DNA of 64,000 bases. Origin: Saturnia japonica (Eukaryota; Arthropoda; Insecta; Lepidoptera; Saturniidae). The stretch covers positions 6,108,115 through 6,172,114 of the forward strand of contig CM065316.1 in the NCBI GenBank assembly GCA_033032175.1, written 5' to 3'. A program made the translations under genes and the position numbers. Of this stretch, positions 47,212 through 60,413 are shown piece by piece. The notes beneath the pieces are model-generated. The model worked only from the letters and a program-made list of their open reading frames with translations. It was not told the origin of the DNA and made no database searches. How positions within the stretch are numbered: position 1 is the stretch's first letter; the number at the start of each line of letters is the position of its first letter.

Positions 47212-47447
47212 TAATGACTCAGTTGTTAGCGCGTACGGACTCCACGGCGATCGACGTGAATTCGAATCTTTGGGTTTCAATGAGCTTGAACTTTCAGCGA
47301 AGGAAAACATCGTGATGAAACCATAGAATGGTGGTAGGGCTATTTCTAATGCCCGCCTAGTAGCTACCACCAACAAGTTGAAAATCTGTCGCCAAAAACT
47401 AATAGGTGTGATCCGCCAGCTGCATTTGAGAGCCAGTTTTCCACTCA
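47212..47447 (+). repeat. tRNA-derived SINE family 2, plus-strand copy
   Basis: atgactcagttgttagcgcg (head), ttcgaatctttgg (box B), gatgaaaccatagaatggtgg and caagttgaaaatctgtcgcc in order. The 3' tail is missing. The minus-strand frame across it is accidental. Confidence 0.7.
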
Positions 47448-47694
47448 CGACCGGGTGAATTAAAAAATGTTACTTTCATCTGATTCTAAGTATGATAAAA
47501 AAGTAAAATTTGGGCTCATAGGTGCACTACGTGGTAGGCGGTAGGCCACGATATTTGTGTCGCTATGCGCTAAACGCGTTATGTTCCGCGATCAGCAAGA
47601 ATAAGTAACTACTACTACATGTTATTATATCCAGCTACTGAAAAAACGTTACTACACTGCAGGTATATCGCATCCGATTTTTAGTTAGGGGAAA

Positions 47695-47738
47695 CGGCCG
47701 CGGAATCGAGCCAATAGCGACGCTCGATCCTGCGGCCG
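47695..47738. other. G+C-rich hairpin beside a C13 tract
   Basis: CGGCCGCGGAATCGAGC (47695-47711) pairs with 47722-47738 at 15 of 17 positions around a 10-nt loop. A run of 13 C follows at 47745-47757. Confidence 0.7.
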
Positions 47739-47759
47739 TACTCACCCCCCCCCCCCCGC

Positions 47760-50240
47760 ACCAAACATCGGAATATGTAAACAAGTATTATTTATTGTAT
47801 TACTTCCATAAAGTGGGGAAATACAGAGATATACTGCTATGAGTTGGCATGGTAACTAAGCAAATGCTTTCTTTGGAGAATAGACAGTGTTTATACTGAG
47901 TAATGAGACATTTAAAGGTTAATTATTATAAATATAGAACGTTGCAAATATATGAATGTAACTAAAAAAACACGAAGGCTTGAGCCTAGTAAATACTTGC
48001 GTAGTTACTAGTTTTATTTATTAATTTTGGAACCGTATTTTATACAATAACTAGTTGTGCCCCACGGTTTCACCCGTGTTCCGACAAGCACCGCGTCGCC
48101 AACGCACCCATGTAGTCTATCATAGCACACTCTAAAGAGCAAAATTTACCTTCGTAAAATTGTCTTTATGATTAAGTAACTTTGGTTCGTACGCATTAAT
48201 ATGCCATGTCTCAAAATAATACTTATAAATCAACTTTTAATTTTAAACAAATCTTTGGCACGAAATACCTTATTGTGGCTTATATATAAGATATAGGTAT
48301 ATGCTATCGCTGCCTTTTTTTATAAATACTAAGGATCAATATTATTGTAGAACATTATATTTCCGTATCATTAACGATTACGTCAGCGCACGCCGATAAA
48401 GCAGTTCGAGAGGACCTCGACTTCCGACTTACGTAACAAAAATCAACATTTAAGACTATCTGCGAGTTTTAGCTCATACTATTCATCGAGAGTCTGGCTA
48501 TCATATAAAAAAATAATTTTTCGAATCCGACCAGTAGTTCCAGAAATTAGCGTGTTTAAACAAACAACAAACAAAACTTTTACCCTTTTAGTACCTTAAA
48601 CCGGGGATATCCGACCTATTTTTGGAAGTTAAATTTATACTGAACTAAACATTTATTAATATGGATTATATAGTATGTATGATACACACCAACACACAAA
48701 ATCATTGCTATAAAATTTCTATTTCTTTATTTTCTCGATGACAGTTCTAATTTGATAGTTGTAGTGAAGTGTGACCAAATAAGTATTGATCTGGATGAAT
48801 ATCAATATGAAATAAGTAGTGACGATTCATCAGATTTTGATTAAAATAAATAAATAAAGATTACCTGTCGTATATAACTATTTCGTTCCATTGTCGGAGT
48901 ACCTACCTATACCTACTTATTTTACAACAGCTTCGAAAATTTTGAAGAAGTTGGCATTGCCATCAAGAATTAATACGTGTAACATCTTGTAATGAAATAT
49001 AATATTAGTTAATAAATTTGTACAAAAGTATCCGGCAGTAGTTTAGTTTCTTAAATTTTGTAAAAAAATATCGGGTCTGTAATCGTGTTACCTTTATCGA
49101 TATAGCTTCATTCCTATCAGTTTCTCCGACTCTGGTATAACCTTGTACGCGTGTAAACATCATATTTTTATAAAATAATGCATACATAATGTAAAAAAGA
49201 TGCTCGTTCAAGTTTTCACAGGAGCTGTCATCGTGAAAATAAAGAAATGGAAATGGTATTTATAATGTTGGTGAAATATGCATAAAATAAAAAGGTAGGT
49301 ACTTAAGAACCTTTTTCAATCCCACATCAAACATAAATAAAACAAGTCTGAAGAAAAATAAGAAATCGATACGATAAAGCAGCAAAATCGAAAGCCTTGA
49401 GAAATATAATATTAATATGAGAGCTCACGTCTTCATGCTCATTGTTTAATGTACCCATCAGAATAAATGCGTGAACTGCAAACGAGGTTTTAAACTGAAC
49501 ATAATTATGTTTATTCGTTGTACACAAAAATATTTATTAAAATGTTTGCTATTATTAGTTCAACTACATTTTTTTTTGTTTAATTATTTATATTACGTTT
49601 ACATTTACCTGATTACCTACAAAAATTTATTCTTACACATCCCTCTTGTAGGATGTCGTTAAATTAATCACCATACCTTTGATTTGCCACTAATAAGAAC
49701 CAATATATATGGCAACATTGTCACAGTGTACTGATACCGCATGGTCTCTTTCTGCAATAATATAATATCCTTTTAAGTTGACTTATTAATTTGTGATTCT
49801 CTGGCCTTGACTAGGAATATATTGTATTTGAATGCTGGTAGTTTTATGCTTTTCTTTATCTTCTTACCTGAGCGTTGCATTTTGATTTTTCGAGCTTTTA
49901 ATATTATTTTAATATACCTACTTCCTCCTGTTTTCTGCATGGTTTTTTACGTATATAGTAAGGGTTCGATTGTAATAAATTCATGAAACGAGTATATATA
50001 TTCTAAGTTTAATCGAACTCGGTTTTGTTAACCTTATAAATTAAATACAGTAAAACCAAAAATAATTTGATATTTGAATAACTTTAGCAACTTAATTACC
50101 CACCATTTAAAAACATTCTCTAGTGACATACGGTAATTAGTAAACCCATTCTTGTTATGTCTCTTACCATAATTTTCCAGGTAAATAAAATTGGAAAATA
50201 AATGAAAAATAATTGTTTTAATTATTTTTTAAAGTTATAC
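47760..50240. other. Mostly unassigned DNA
   Basis: 48055-48260 is a repeat whose second half matches 1225-1405. The 48400-48600 part includes the ccagtagttccagaaattag wording common in short insect repeats. No full gene seen; see the separate entry for a possible exon at 48745. Confidence 0.4.
48745..48844 (+). CDS. Possible terminal exon of unknown gene
   Basis: A pyrimidine-rich stretch ending in GATGACAG precedes an open frame ending YEISSDDSSDFD and TAA at 48842-48844, with AATAAA at once after. The acidic, Ser-rich tail is protein-like. No upstream exon was found, and the frame is only about 33 codons, so chance or a transposon relic is quite possible. Confidence 0.15.
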
Positions 50241-50247
50241 TTTTTAT

Positions 50248-50400
50248 GGCGCGTTAAGTAGAGATTAAAATTGAGAGCTGGCTGCGCGCACATCATGTGA
50301 CGGAAGCACGACAATTTTTGAAGTTATCATTGTTTTTTTTACGCCAAAGAAGTGTAACTTCTTACATGCGTACTATACGTACACACGTTTTTTTTGCTCT
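50248..50400 (+). repeat. MITE-like repeat, copy
   Basis: ggcgcgttaagtagagatta aaattgagagctggctgcgc, then ttttacgccaaagaagtgta acttcttacatgcgta. Same order as 45408-45570. Confidence 0.5.
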
Positions 50401-50404
50401 AAGT

Positions 50405-52690
50405 GCTAAAGAAGGTCAATTTCGTTCACAATAATAACTACTTAATAATATGGAGTTTTTGATTTGTAACATTTTTCTTCTCGCTTTCAATCTGTGGAAA
50501 TGATCTCGTGAAAAGGGACGGAAATGTGTAATAGGAAGCTGGGAAAGCGTGCGCTATTTTTTTGATTTGACCAATAAAATTGGCTGTTAGATGGTACCAT
50601 CCATTTTCCAAGAGGTTGGTACAGTCAGCCAAAGTGTGTGCGTGTGTGTGACGAGAAAGAGAAAGGGAAATAGAAAAGGAGAATGCATGAACTGTGCGTT
50701 TAACCTAAGTGTTATGTATAAAGTGTGCTGTTATTTAAACTAATTTATATGTGTAAACCAACTATATTTTATAAGTAGATACGGCATTGACTCTCTTTAC
50801 AAGCCATCGTGAATGGTGGGCAATTTCCCTCAGTTCACTTTCGACATGATACCGGTGTAAACGAAAAGAAATTTTTATCCTTTTTGACAACAGAGTTTCC
50901 GCCTTACGCTGTAATTTCCTTTCTCTTTTGTTTCAACATGCTGAAATCAAAATTTGTAACGTTTTCAAATTGCTTTTAATGAGAGTATAACATGTCTATT
51001 TATAAAACGTCTTAGGTGTAAACTATATTATGCCCTATGTTGTTACACTTCATATGCGACTACGGTAAGGCACGCTCTTTTTTATTTATTCTGGTTTTTT
51101 AAACTCTATAACAGTTAAGTAATTCCCAGTAATTATATTTATTATATTTGATGTTAATTTAAAGTTCGATCTTTCATATAATCTATTGTTTCTTCATATC
51201 TATGTCTGCTTATTTTAAGGATATACATATAGGATTGAAATAACATAACGATTGATTTTTAACTACATCATAATAAGTTTTTATAATAATAAACATTTAT
51301 TTCAAAGAAAAAAATAATTACAAAGCAACGAAGAGAACTTAGCAACACTGACCGGATGGATGGTCGACATCCGCAGTGCAAAAACAATGGTGGGTATTGT
51401 CACTGTTGTTTGTACCTACGTACGACGCCCGTAGAAGTGTTAAATAAGCACTAATTAAAACTTCTTATCCTCTGTACATTGTGAATCAATAAGGCCGTTA
51501 ACCTGTGTAACATGAAAACTTTGTCGTAAAGCATGAAATCTGTTTTGTATAACTAGCTGACCCGTCCGAATAACTCCCATGTATTGGAGTTTTTGGCGGA
51601 ACTTTGAAGTGACATGTTGTGGTTTTAATTTTTTATTTTGGTGACATTTTGTGTGATATATTTTGGTTGTTGTGTATAAGTGAAGTGGATTAGAAAATAT
51701 ATAAAGTGGGAACATGCATTTCGAGATGTCACAAAAACTCCCTAGATAATTCTGACAAGGGAACCACCATCTTGTCAGAAATCCCCACTTTGTATATTGG
51801 AAAATGTTACGAAGGCTTAAAAAACAATGACATTGGCAAGTGCTTTTTGCGGCACCAAAACAAGAAGAAGAAAAACTTGCACATTATAGAATGTTATTTA
51901 AACAGATTTTTAATCGAATATTGAATTCTATTTTTTAGTTGAATATATTTTCATTAGGAATTTTTCATCCATCAATACATATTTTCATTTATCGTCAATA
52001 GCGGGGAAATAGGCTTTAATATAATGTATGAGTCATTGATTATGACAAAAACACTTTAGAAAAATAATATGTAGAGATACTCGGATGATATTTGCAAAGA
52101 TTCCTGTTATAAGTGTTGATTAATTATTTAAATAGCCTTAAGCCTGATGGGAAATCCCACCGGCAACGTTTCAGGAGATTTAACGCTATGGTTTTTTTCA
52201 AGTTCTTTTTTAGTGCTTGTCTGTGCTTTATAGGGCATTCCTGTGCAAAAATGTCATGCATCTAGACCCACCGGATTTATTTGTGTGTTGACCGGTCACT
52301 ATGCCTTATTTACTTTAAACAGAAGAATGGATTTAAAGTAAATTAATAATAGTTTTCATGCCAGAGTACCTACTGTCACTTGTTTTAAATAGTGAATAGT
52401 AAAAAAAGGATTATTTACTTAATCATTTATCATTATGCAAGGAAAATTTTCAACAATATATGTTTAAATTATCTAATATATGTATATATATAAATATGTC
52501 TGCCGTATCTTTATGTTAATTTATGATTCGATTTGTAGATTTTTTAAGCGAAGTTTCTTAATGCTTGAGAGCGCTTTTTGGATGGAAACATCAGTACAGG
52601 AAGTTGCGAACGGTACGGAAGAGAATGTGCAACAGTGCGACAGCCAGCATAATATTCTGAACTAATTGTTCTACCTAACCTCACTTTTTG
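50405..52690. other. No recognised gene
   Basis: 51640-51865 shares 'atgtcacaaaaactccctag ataattctgacaa' wording with 23280 and 63600 and is probably a dispersed repeat; the 72-codon frame there is not recognised. The rest is unassigned. Confidence 0.4.
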
Positions 52691-52699
52691 TTTTTATCT

Positions 52700-53010
52700 T
52701 TGTATATCTAAAAGTTCTGTATGTAGAGCATCGTTGTAGGGTAGCTTGCCTATCGGAGTTTATACGCTACGCTTTTGAGACTACTCAGGAATGACACATT
52801 TTAATTTCGTCCACCACAGAACAATTAGACGTCGTTATGGTTTTCACCCTTATGTAGTAGACCTCCTGATTCGCACGAAGTGGTTCACTTCTACATTTTT
52901 AATGCGAACGGCTATGGAGTGGAATTCACTCGCGACATTTGTCTTTCCCTTTACATATAATTTGGAAGTATTTAAGTGCAGAATGAATAGAAGCGAAAAA
53001 TGAAGCCCTG
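52700..53010 (+). mobile_element. LINE ORF2 C-terminal fragment
   Basis: The plus frame from 52791 reads [19 protein letters not shown] and then [20 protein letters not shown], a C-terminal block typical of Lepidoptera non-LTR reverse transcriptases. Upstream, 52735-52780 reads VGSLPIGVYTLRF with a stop before the next part. It ends around CRMNRSEK and a TGA at 53001-53003. 5' truncated and inactive; neither poly(A) nor duplication is clear. Confidence 0.7.
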
Positions 53011-53756
53011 TTGGATAGGTGTAACCTATCGTCGACAAGCGCATGTCTGTATCATATATAAAAGAGGCATACTACATACTATATCCATATTAATTGGAGT
53101 TGAAATTATTAATTGGATTTTATATATAAAGCATAAGAATCTTCGCTTCTACACCTGACTTACACCTTACTTGATTTATTTAGGTGAATCAATTTTAAGT
53201 TATAACAAACAGCAGTTAATCAAAATTAAATTGAAACCAAAGAAAACAAAGCAATTCATCAACGCATTTATATTCCTATTTTATGTAATGTAGAGCATTA
53301 TTACCTTAGGCCGATAAGATAACATAGAAGGTTATCATCGAATAAGGCGCCACGACAGATGGGTCTGGAATTCGATTGTCAAAACATGACCTACACCAAA
53401 TGCTGATATCACATAAATGTTATCAATACTGTTCGTAGAAAGTAAAATATGCTTTACACTCAGGATGTTTACTTTTGATATGATTTCAATTTGCTCGTGT
53501 ATCGGGGTCACGCTTCCTCTACATCCATGTTAAGGTCCTATTCAATGTCGTTCTTCGCATGATTCGGAATGGGAAATTCGCTGATAGCTATAAAGCAGTA
53601 AACGATACATAATTAAGACGTTTTGTTCGAGTTAATCTAATTAATTCAGGTATCCGGCCTTCATATGTTTTGTTTTTGTTATCAAACCGCGCGATGAATG
53701 GTAAAATATTTGAAGTGTGTGTTTATGCTCATATAATAAGTGTTTTTTTTTTTAAA

Positions 53757-53804
53757 TAGCAGCAGGGCAAAGTGACTGGTACTGTACATGATGTTAAGCA
53801 CAGT
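53757..53804 (+). repeat. Family Y copy, left part
   Basis: cagcagggcaaagtgactgg, tactgtacatgatgttaagc acagta. It stops at the left edge of the LINE fragment. Confidence 0.55.
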
Positions 53805-54378
53805 ATATACATACATAAATCAAGTATATATGCCAACGGAGTAGGTAAGACCATGACCTTCCATTTGCTACGATTCGGGCTTACATCTTTCCCTTCTTCA
53901 ACATTCGCCAACCTTTTCATGCATGCTCGTCGGTTTATAGCTCTATTGACCTGACCATTCTTCAGAACGTTCCCAATTTTATCGAGGAACATTCGTCTAG
54001 GCCGTCCTCTTCCAACGTTTCCATTCACACTCGCCTTATAAATTTGTTTAGTCATTCTTCTTTCATTCATCCTTTTAAGATACCCAAACCATCTAAGCAC
54101 ACCTTTCTCAATCCGTGTGACTATATCTTATTTCACACTCAATTTCAATCCTAACATACCTCTTACCGCTCTCATTTCTACTGCATTTATTTTACATTTA
54201 TGATTTTTTGGCACACCCAGCTTTCACTTCCGTATATGAGTGTTGGAACTAATACTCCTCTATGTACAGGCAGACGAGCTTTTGTAGAAATTCTCTGGCT
54301 GTTCATGAAAGTGTTCAACGCTCCATATTAGCGGCATTTACTCTCCTTTCACTTTCACACTTTCCATCCCTAGTAAAC
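53805..54378 (-). mobile_element. RTE-like LINE ORF2 C-terminal fragment
   Basis: Minus-strand frames read VPTLIYGSESWVCQK (54260-54215 region), a broken segment, then LRWFGYLKRMNERRMTKQIY, VGRGRPRRMFLDKIG and NRRACMKRLANVEEG. This R-W-F-G-H/Y...R-M-N...G-R-G-R-P pattern is the common C-terminus of endonuclease/reverse transcriptase polyproteins of this kind. Stops and a frameshift lie between 54100 and 54220. The 3' side ends in tatgtatgtata-like simple sequence at 53805. Inactive. Confidence 0.75.
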
Positions 54379-54720
54379 AAGTACAATCCATAAACCAAAC
54401 AGCGACCACCGAGAGATTAAAAATCTACCACCGGTAGTCGCTGTTACGCTGTGTATGCAGAAAAGCAGTGCTGTAATTAACCTTTTTTGCGTCCGGTGCG
54501 AGTTTCTATAACTGTGCCCTTGAAAAATTTTAATATAGGTATTGTTTGTGGTCCTGGTTTGGTCATTTCTACGCTTCTTCAGAATTCGTGCCCTATGCCT
54601 GGGCACCGCTGGCACCGTCTTAGTTACGGCATTGCTGCAAAGCACCAAACAAAAAAAGAAAAAAGCGGGCCACCAACCCGCCTAATTACTAGATATACAC
54701 CGTGATGATCCCGGACCAAG
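54379..54720 (+). repeat. Family Y copy, right part
   Basis: tacaatccataaaccaaaca gcgaccaccgagagatt ... ggtagtcgctgttacgctg continues where 53757-53804 stops, so the LINE fragment lies inside one family Y copy. Homology beyond about 54460 is weak. Confidence 0.5.
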
Positions 54721-54724
54721 TCCC

Positions 54725-55605
54725 ACTTACGCATGACACTATAGCGTGTGTTACACTTAAAGGCCTATTCAGGTTGCCTTTCTACAATCGTTAACGCTGA
54801 CGAAAATTAAACAAATATATGAAATACACGTATCTGATCACGTGATTTATCGTTGAGATGATATGTAAATGCATTTCGATACAGTCGCAATTTACATAAA
54901 TAAACAAATTTGGCACTTATATTTGTTCATAAGATTTTTTTAAACCACTTGGAAGTTTCCTTTCATGTTGTTCGACAGAGTTTACCGGGAAAGAAAACTT
55001 GTTTTCCTCGAAGTATCGTATAAGTCGTTACCCTTTGCAGGTGATATCAATTATTTATACATACCAATTAAAACAGTTGCAAAGTACATAATCTCATATC
55101 TAAATCAATTAATTTAATTTAAATTAAAACTTTTTTTTTTCATAAATGACATCGAGGACAGTTTCGAAAAACGTGAGTAAACTTTAAAATTAGAAATCCA
55201 CAGCATACTTAACCTTTTCTATACAGTCTTACAAAACATATGACCATTTATATTGTTTGTTTAGGCGGAGATTTGTGGCTTTTACAAATATGTTATAAAT
55301 GACCTCTCAAAAGACGAGAATAGTCTTTATGCATATACAAGTTTTTTTTTTAATAATCTCAAGCACCAAAATTTATTTTTATAAGTTTTACGTAATCCGG
55401 GACAAATATAGTATCGCGCTAAGCTGGTTGACCAATGGTAGGTTTTAAATTATTTATTTATATTCCTGCATACTAAGAGGCCCGCAGAATTTTTTTTTAT
55501 TTAAAATATAAAATACAATTTATTTACAACGAATTACAGACAGGTGTGTTTTGAATAACTTGGTCCGAAACTTGTGGTGCGGATCAATGGGCTTTGAATA
55601 AGTCA
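54725..55605. other. No recognised gene
   Basis: A+T-rich, nothing supported. Confidence 0.45.
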
Positions 55606-55613
55606 AATAAGGC

Positions 55614-55910
55614 AATGATGGCTCAGTGGTAGCGTGTACGGACATCGCGTCCATAGACACGAGTTTGAATCCCTGCAATGCCTGAGCTTTCGGTGAAGAA
55701 AAACGTCTGGTTGAAACCATAGCATTGTAGTAGGGATTTTTTTGATGCCCGCCTGGTTAGCTACCACCCTCAAGTTGAAAATTTATCGCCAAGCACCAAT
55801 TGATGCATTCCTGAAACTGCACTTGAGAAACAGTCTTTCATTAGGCTTAGCCTATTATCACCTTGGGCTATATTTTCAGTTAATATCAGGTGAGAATGAG
55901 GCCATAATGA
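55614..55910 (+). repeat. tRNA-derived SINE family 2, good copy
   Basis: atgatggctcagtggtagcg (box A region), gagtttgaatccc (box B), gcccgcctggttagctacca, ccctcaagttgaaaatttat, and a 3' tatcaggtgagaatgaggcc. This is among the best preserved copies, together with 36903-37200. Confidence 0.75.
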
Positions 55911-55914
55911 CCCT

Positions 55915-56985
55915 CAAATATAAAAAAAAATACTTTACGGAATAAACGCATTATCCAAGATGAGTTCTCACACATTTTTTGATTTCGGACTTCTAATTAT
56001 TCAGAAAAAATAATCCAAACAAAACATTTCTTAACCCATAGCAAATTAGGTCTGCACAAATATGAACGCAAGCAAACTCATTGAGTAATTTCGGCGCACC
56101 CTCCAAGTTTGCTCAGTTACAAATTTGGTGGACGTCGTTGAAGTAACATAACTTGCGCAACCGTGTGTATTCAATGTTGACTTTCTTTAGAAATGTTCGA
56201 TGAGCGTGTCATAATTATGAATTTACCCAAATTCCACTAAATTTATAGTCATGTATGTTAACATTTACACACATATACCTATAATATGGGAAGAGCTGAT
56301 TCTCTTTATCCCTTCTAGTTGTTCCACAAAATATTCATTTAACCAAAGATTCATAGGGAAAAAAAAAAACTTTACTCAATTTAGCTACATAGAGACCGTT
56401 TCGACAGTCCATTATGTTATTATATTACTTTGTACATATATGAGATAGTATATTATAACAATAAAATGACCATTACACACATAATACAGGTAAATGTGTT
56501 TACATAAATACTGATAGTTAAACAATGTTTAACGGCCAGAGTAATTAATTAGTCCTTGGTACATTGAACAAATAGCAATCCATCGTTTTACCTACCAATG
56601 CATTAAACTATTCACACACAATATTTTATCTAATATAAATACTTTAAAGTTTAAAATAGCTTGTGCATTCGCAACACAGTTAAAGTGACCGTACACACGT
56701 AGTTTGTACGTTTGGGAACTTAGTCTTTGTTTATTCAGTATAATTATTACTGTCCGTGGAGATTTATCAACTAGGAACATATAGGTTTCCTGAGGCGTGA
56801 TGGTCTGTCTACATTTCCGAGACAACATTTTAAATATATAAATTAATTAAATGCTACTCAATGTAACATATTTTTTAATAATAATAATTTGATTATATGC
56901 TATCATGAAAACACAATTAGGGAGTTTTATTTTTCTTCTCTTAGCAAAGTCACGACAATGTACAATGTATTTGGTATTGGTAAAC
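55915..56985. other. No recognised gene
   Basis: Unassigned; several short frames, none recognised. Confidence 0.45.
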
Positions 56986-57300
56986 AGTACAAGAGATCGG
57001 CAATTCATCGACGCGGCGGTCGACGTTGTCATGTCGGCTGCAGTCCTCTCAATAGCTGGATATTCAGTACACTGGCTGATTCCGGACCTCGACAAACCAA
57101 AATAAATTCACTGTAATGGATTTATCGACATGTGCATGGTATTCGCGATCCACTCAGGTACAAATCCCTACCACCTCGCTTGTTTGCTGGGTACAGACTG
57201 GTTGACCCCGAATGCGAAACACCAAAACTTGCTAATAATATCCCGGTTGTTATATCTAATGTATGGCGGTCGCGACCCAATTGGACATTACCACGCAACA
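56985..57300 (+). repeat. Dispersed repeat family Y, copy
   Basis: acaagagatcggcaattcat, ggcggtcgacgttgtcatg, tggctgattccggacctcg, then ctcaggtacaaatccctacc and tatggcggtcgcgacccaat. The second half seems duplicated or rearranged. Confidence 0.55.
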
Positions 57301-57309
57301 ATGTTCAGT

Positions 57310-59640
57310 TTCAAAGTCAGTATGATTTTAAGAATTCACCTTATAACCTTTCTTTCACAAATTTCAACAGTAGATTTCAATAGTTTATACGGAATGATGT
57401 ATACATAATGATTCTCATTATATTTAATTATGGTAAGTTGTCTAGAATTATCATTGAAGGTAAATAAAAGAAAAAAAAACCATATTTCATGTATAATATA
57501 ATTGTTAAATAATTAATGAATTACTCACAATTTACAAATATTGATTCAAAATTGAATTAAAATAGGTATCAAACAATTAAAATTGGAATCTAGGTGCAAA
57601 AAAGCATGAAGTTGATACTATTTTTTTAAACGGCTCTTCTGAAACAATGGCTAAATGATTTACTATGCTATTCATATTGGGAATCGATATGTGTGTAATA
57701 AAAATAATAAAATGTGAATAAATATTACCTATATGATGCATTACAGAACCAAGACGACAATAACACCTCAGGTGAAATGAAGAAATATAATTATTCCTTG
57801 AAATAAGCGTCGGCATAATATTATATTTGGTATATTGGGACTTCTACCCCAATTTTATGTTTACAATTATCAATAAAGTTTGAATATTTAATAATGATGA
57901 CTATCTCACTTAAAAATAAACACTTATGTAAAGTTGCTACCTTTTTACCACTGTAACTGCAGTTGCTATTGTTTATAACTTCGCGCTCTTAAACTGCTTT
58001 ACCCATAGTAAAGACATGGCCCGTCTTTATAATCCATTTACAATTATTTATGAGGAAAATATATGTTTTTATCGTGTTGTTGTCACTTGAAACACTTATT
58101 TAACCACAAAGGAATAGCGGGATATAGACGGAAAATACGATGATTTATGCCGCTGCAATATAAAAGCAGACTTCGTGTAATTGTTGCTTGTTAGTTTGAG
58201 ATAATAAAGTGAAAAAGTCCACAACTCATCATTATTCAATTAAACCTTATTTTGTGTTATGTCAAAGGGAGTATCATGTAATCTTGCTATTATATTGAAA
58301 CCATTCGGAGACATTTAAAAAACATTTCTGAATACCTAGTTAAATTTATTAATATTATTTGAACCTTTAATTTTATCATTTTCAATTTTACAATCAAAAT
58401 TCATAACGTTCTAAATAAGCTCTAAGAATTATTTATGAGTTAACGTGAAGATTTTTCTATACCATTAGGTGAATTAAACCGTATAGTAGAAGAAAGAAAT
58501 TAAATTTTTTTTACAGAGATTAAATACACGAAAAATTTCATCTAATTTGAACATCAGAAGTAGTATTACATTATTTTTATTTTCATTACGTAGAATCTCA
58601 GTCGTATCATAAGTCACTCCAGGTTCCAGCTGAAAATCAGCTCTAAGTACCCTGTGACACTTTAGCATATGCTGACCTTTTGACCGCCCGTGTAGATGGA
58701 CCAAGTATAAAGTTATTCTTGAAGTTTATATGTCTTTATGATTTTATCTCGTTTAATTATTTAATCTGTGTATATTGTGTATCGATATGTCTTGTTATTT
58801 GAATAAATGAATTCATTCATTTTTTGTAACTTCATGTATGTGTTAAGCGGCGCATTCTATAAGTAAGTATGCAGCATTTAATAAAGTATCAATATAAAAT
58901 ACTATAATCATGGTTACATTATTAAATACCATATACTTAGCTATTCTGCATACCGCCACGAGCCTAAAAGACGTCGAGAGAATAATTATTAGCTTTTAAC
59001 GTATTGTTGATGTCATCTATTATAATAACATCATCACAATAAACAATTGTAGATATTTGTATGCGACGGATAGTTTTGTATTAGAATTGTATTGATTTCA
59101 CGCACTCTATAAATAATCTTGGAGATAAGTTTCAGCCTTGACTTTTGATACCCTTATAATGAAAGATTCATGAACAAAACGATTAATTCGCTTCAGAGTA
59201 GCAATTTTCTAGTTGTAGGTTTTTTGGACCACTGCAACGCACCGCTAACAGCTAATCATATGTATCCGGTGTTTGTGACTTGATTTTAAGGGTCGTTGAT
59301 GTAATTAAGCTAATAGAGACTTTAGGTGTAAGGATAGTTTAACTTGAAACCTGTGGAACATTCCTGCAGCCGATTTACTCCGAGGCGTACAGGTTTGTCG
59401 TTCCTGTGGATCCAACAGGTAATGCCTATAGGGAGCCACAGGCCTTGGGCAATACCACACTTCCTTAATTACGTTCCTGGTGATTCAGAGTCTGTCATCA
59501 TTATATATTATTTATCTTGGAATCTATTTACATTCCTATGAGTTGATATTGTGATGGTCTCGTGTTTGGCGTACAATATAAAACAGATTATTTTATAATA
59601 TAATTGCAAAGTAATAGCCACGTTACCTAATCGTATACAC
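57310..59640. other. No recognised gene
   Basis: Mostly A+T-rich. 59330-59490 is richer in G+C with no recognisable product. Confidence 0.4.
58159..58198 (+). promoter_or_regulatory. Possible TATA promoter
   Basis: TATAAAAG at 58159-58166 is followed about 30 bases later by TTAGTTTG, near an initiator-like position. No gene was found downstream, so this is only a motif match. Confidence 0.15.
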
Positions 59641-59649
59641 AGTAAAATT

Positions 59650-59790
59650 AAAAAACAGAAACGACTACCATAAGATGGACGATTCATCGCCTATCTCCGC
59701 TATCATGCCGGCTAGTGTAAAGTGCCTCTTCACCTTTTTCTTCAAGGATCTTATGTCAAAAAAAAGAGGGAATATACTGGCTGAGTGTTC
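59650..59790 (+). repeat. Dispersed repeat family Y, copy
   Basis: gaaacgactaccataagatg, tcgcctatctccgctatcat gccggc and aaagtgcctcttcacctttt. Diverged. Confidence 0.45.
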
Positions 59791-60329
59791 CACGGCTTCA
59801 CGGTACGGTAAAGGTTATTAAATTGCGAAATTTTTGAGCCAAGATGGAGTCTACCGTAAGGCGTGGATCCGGAGCCCAGCGCATGTGGTTCAGTTATGTA
59901 CAATATGGTGTAAGGTTCTAAGTTTTAGTTATCTAAAATCCTTTAAAGATTAGGAAATTCTGCAGTACTTTAAACAGGATTCAATTTCGACCATCACTTA
60001 TGAGAATAAAGAGCCACTGTATGTATCATCAGTTAACTTCCTCCGAATTATAAATTATTTTAACTACACATAACTTTGTAATCAAGCGAATTGGATCACA
60101 GCGCGATATTTGAATGAATGAGTGCATGCGGGTGCAAGTAACTCGACTAATTATAGCAAGCGTCGACCCGGAGATAACCTCTGTCTGGACTCGTGAGATG
60201 TTTGCACACATTGCTTTAAATTAGATTGAATGTTTAACAAACAGACAGCCTTGTTCACTGTTAAACAAACTGGTATTAGTTTACTGATGTAGCACTTGCG
60301 GTCTTACTGCGTAGAACATATTAATAAAA

Positions 60330-60413
60330 TGTTTTTTTTTTTTAAATTCTATCTGAGCATACTCCTAGCCATAGGGGCCCTGGAGCCTTAGACGGCTTTT
60401 ACAGCTTCACCAT
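60330..60413 (-). mobile_element. Diverged LINE 3' end
   Basis: Poly(T), then catactcctagccataggg gccc ... gacggcttttacagcttcacc, a variant of the 3' terminus at 1462, 10899 and 41659. No duplication was identified. Confidence 0.65.
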
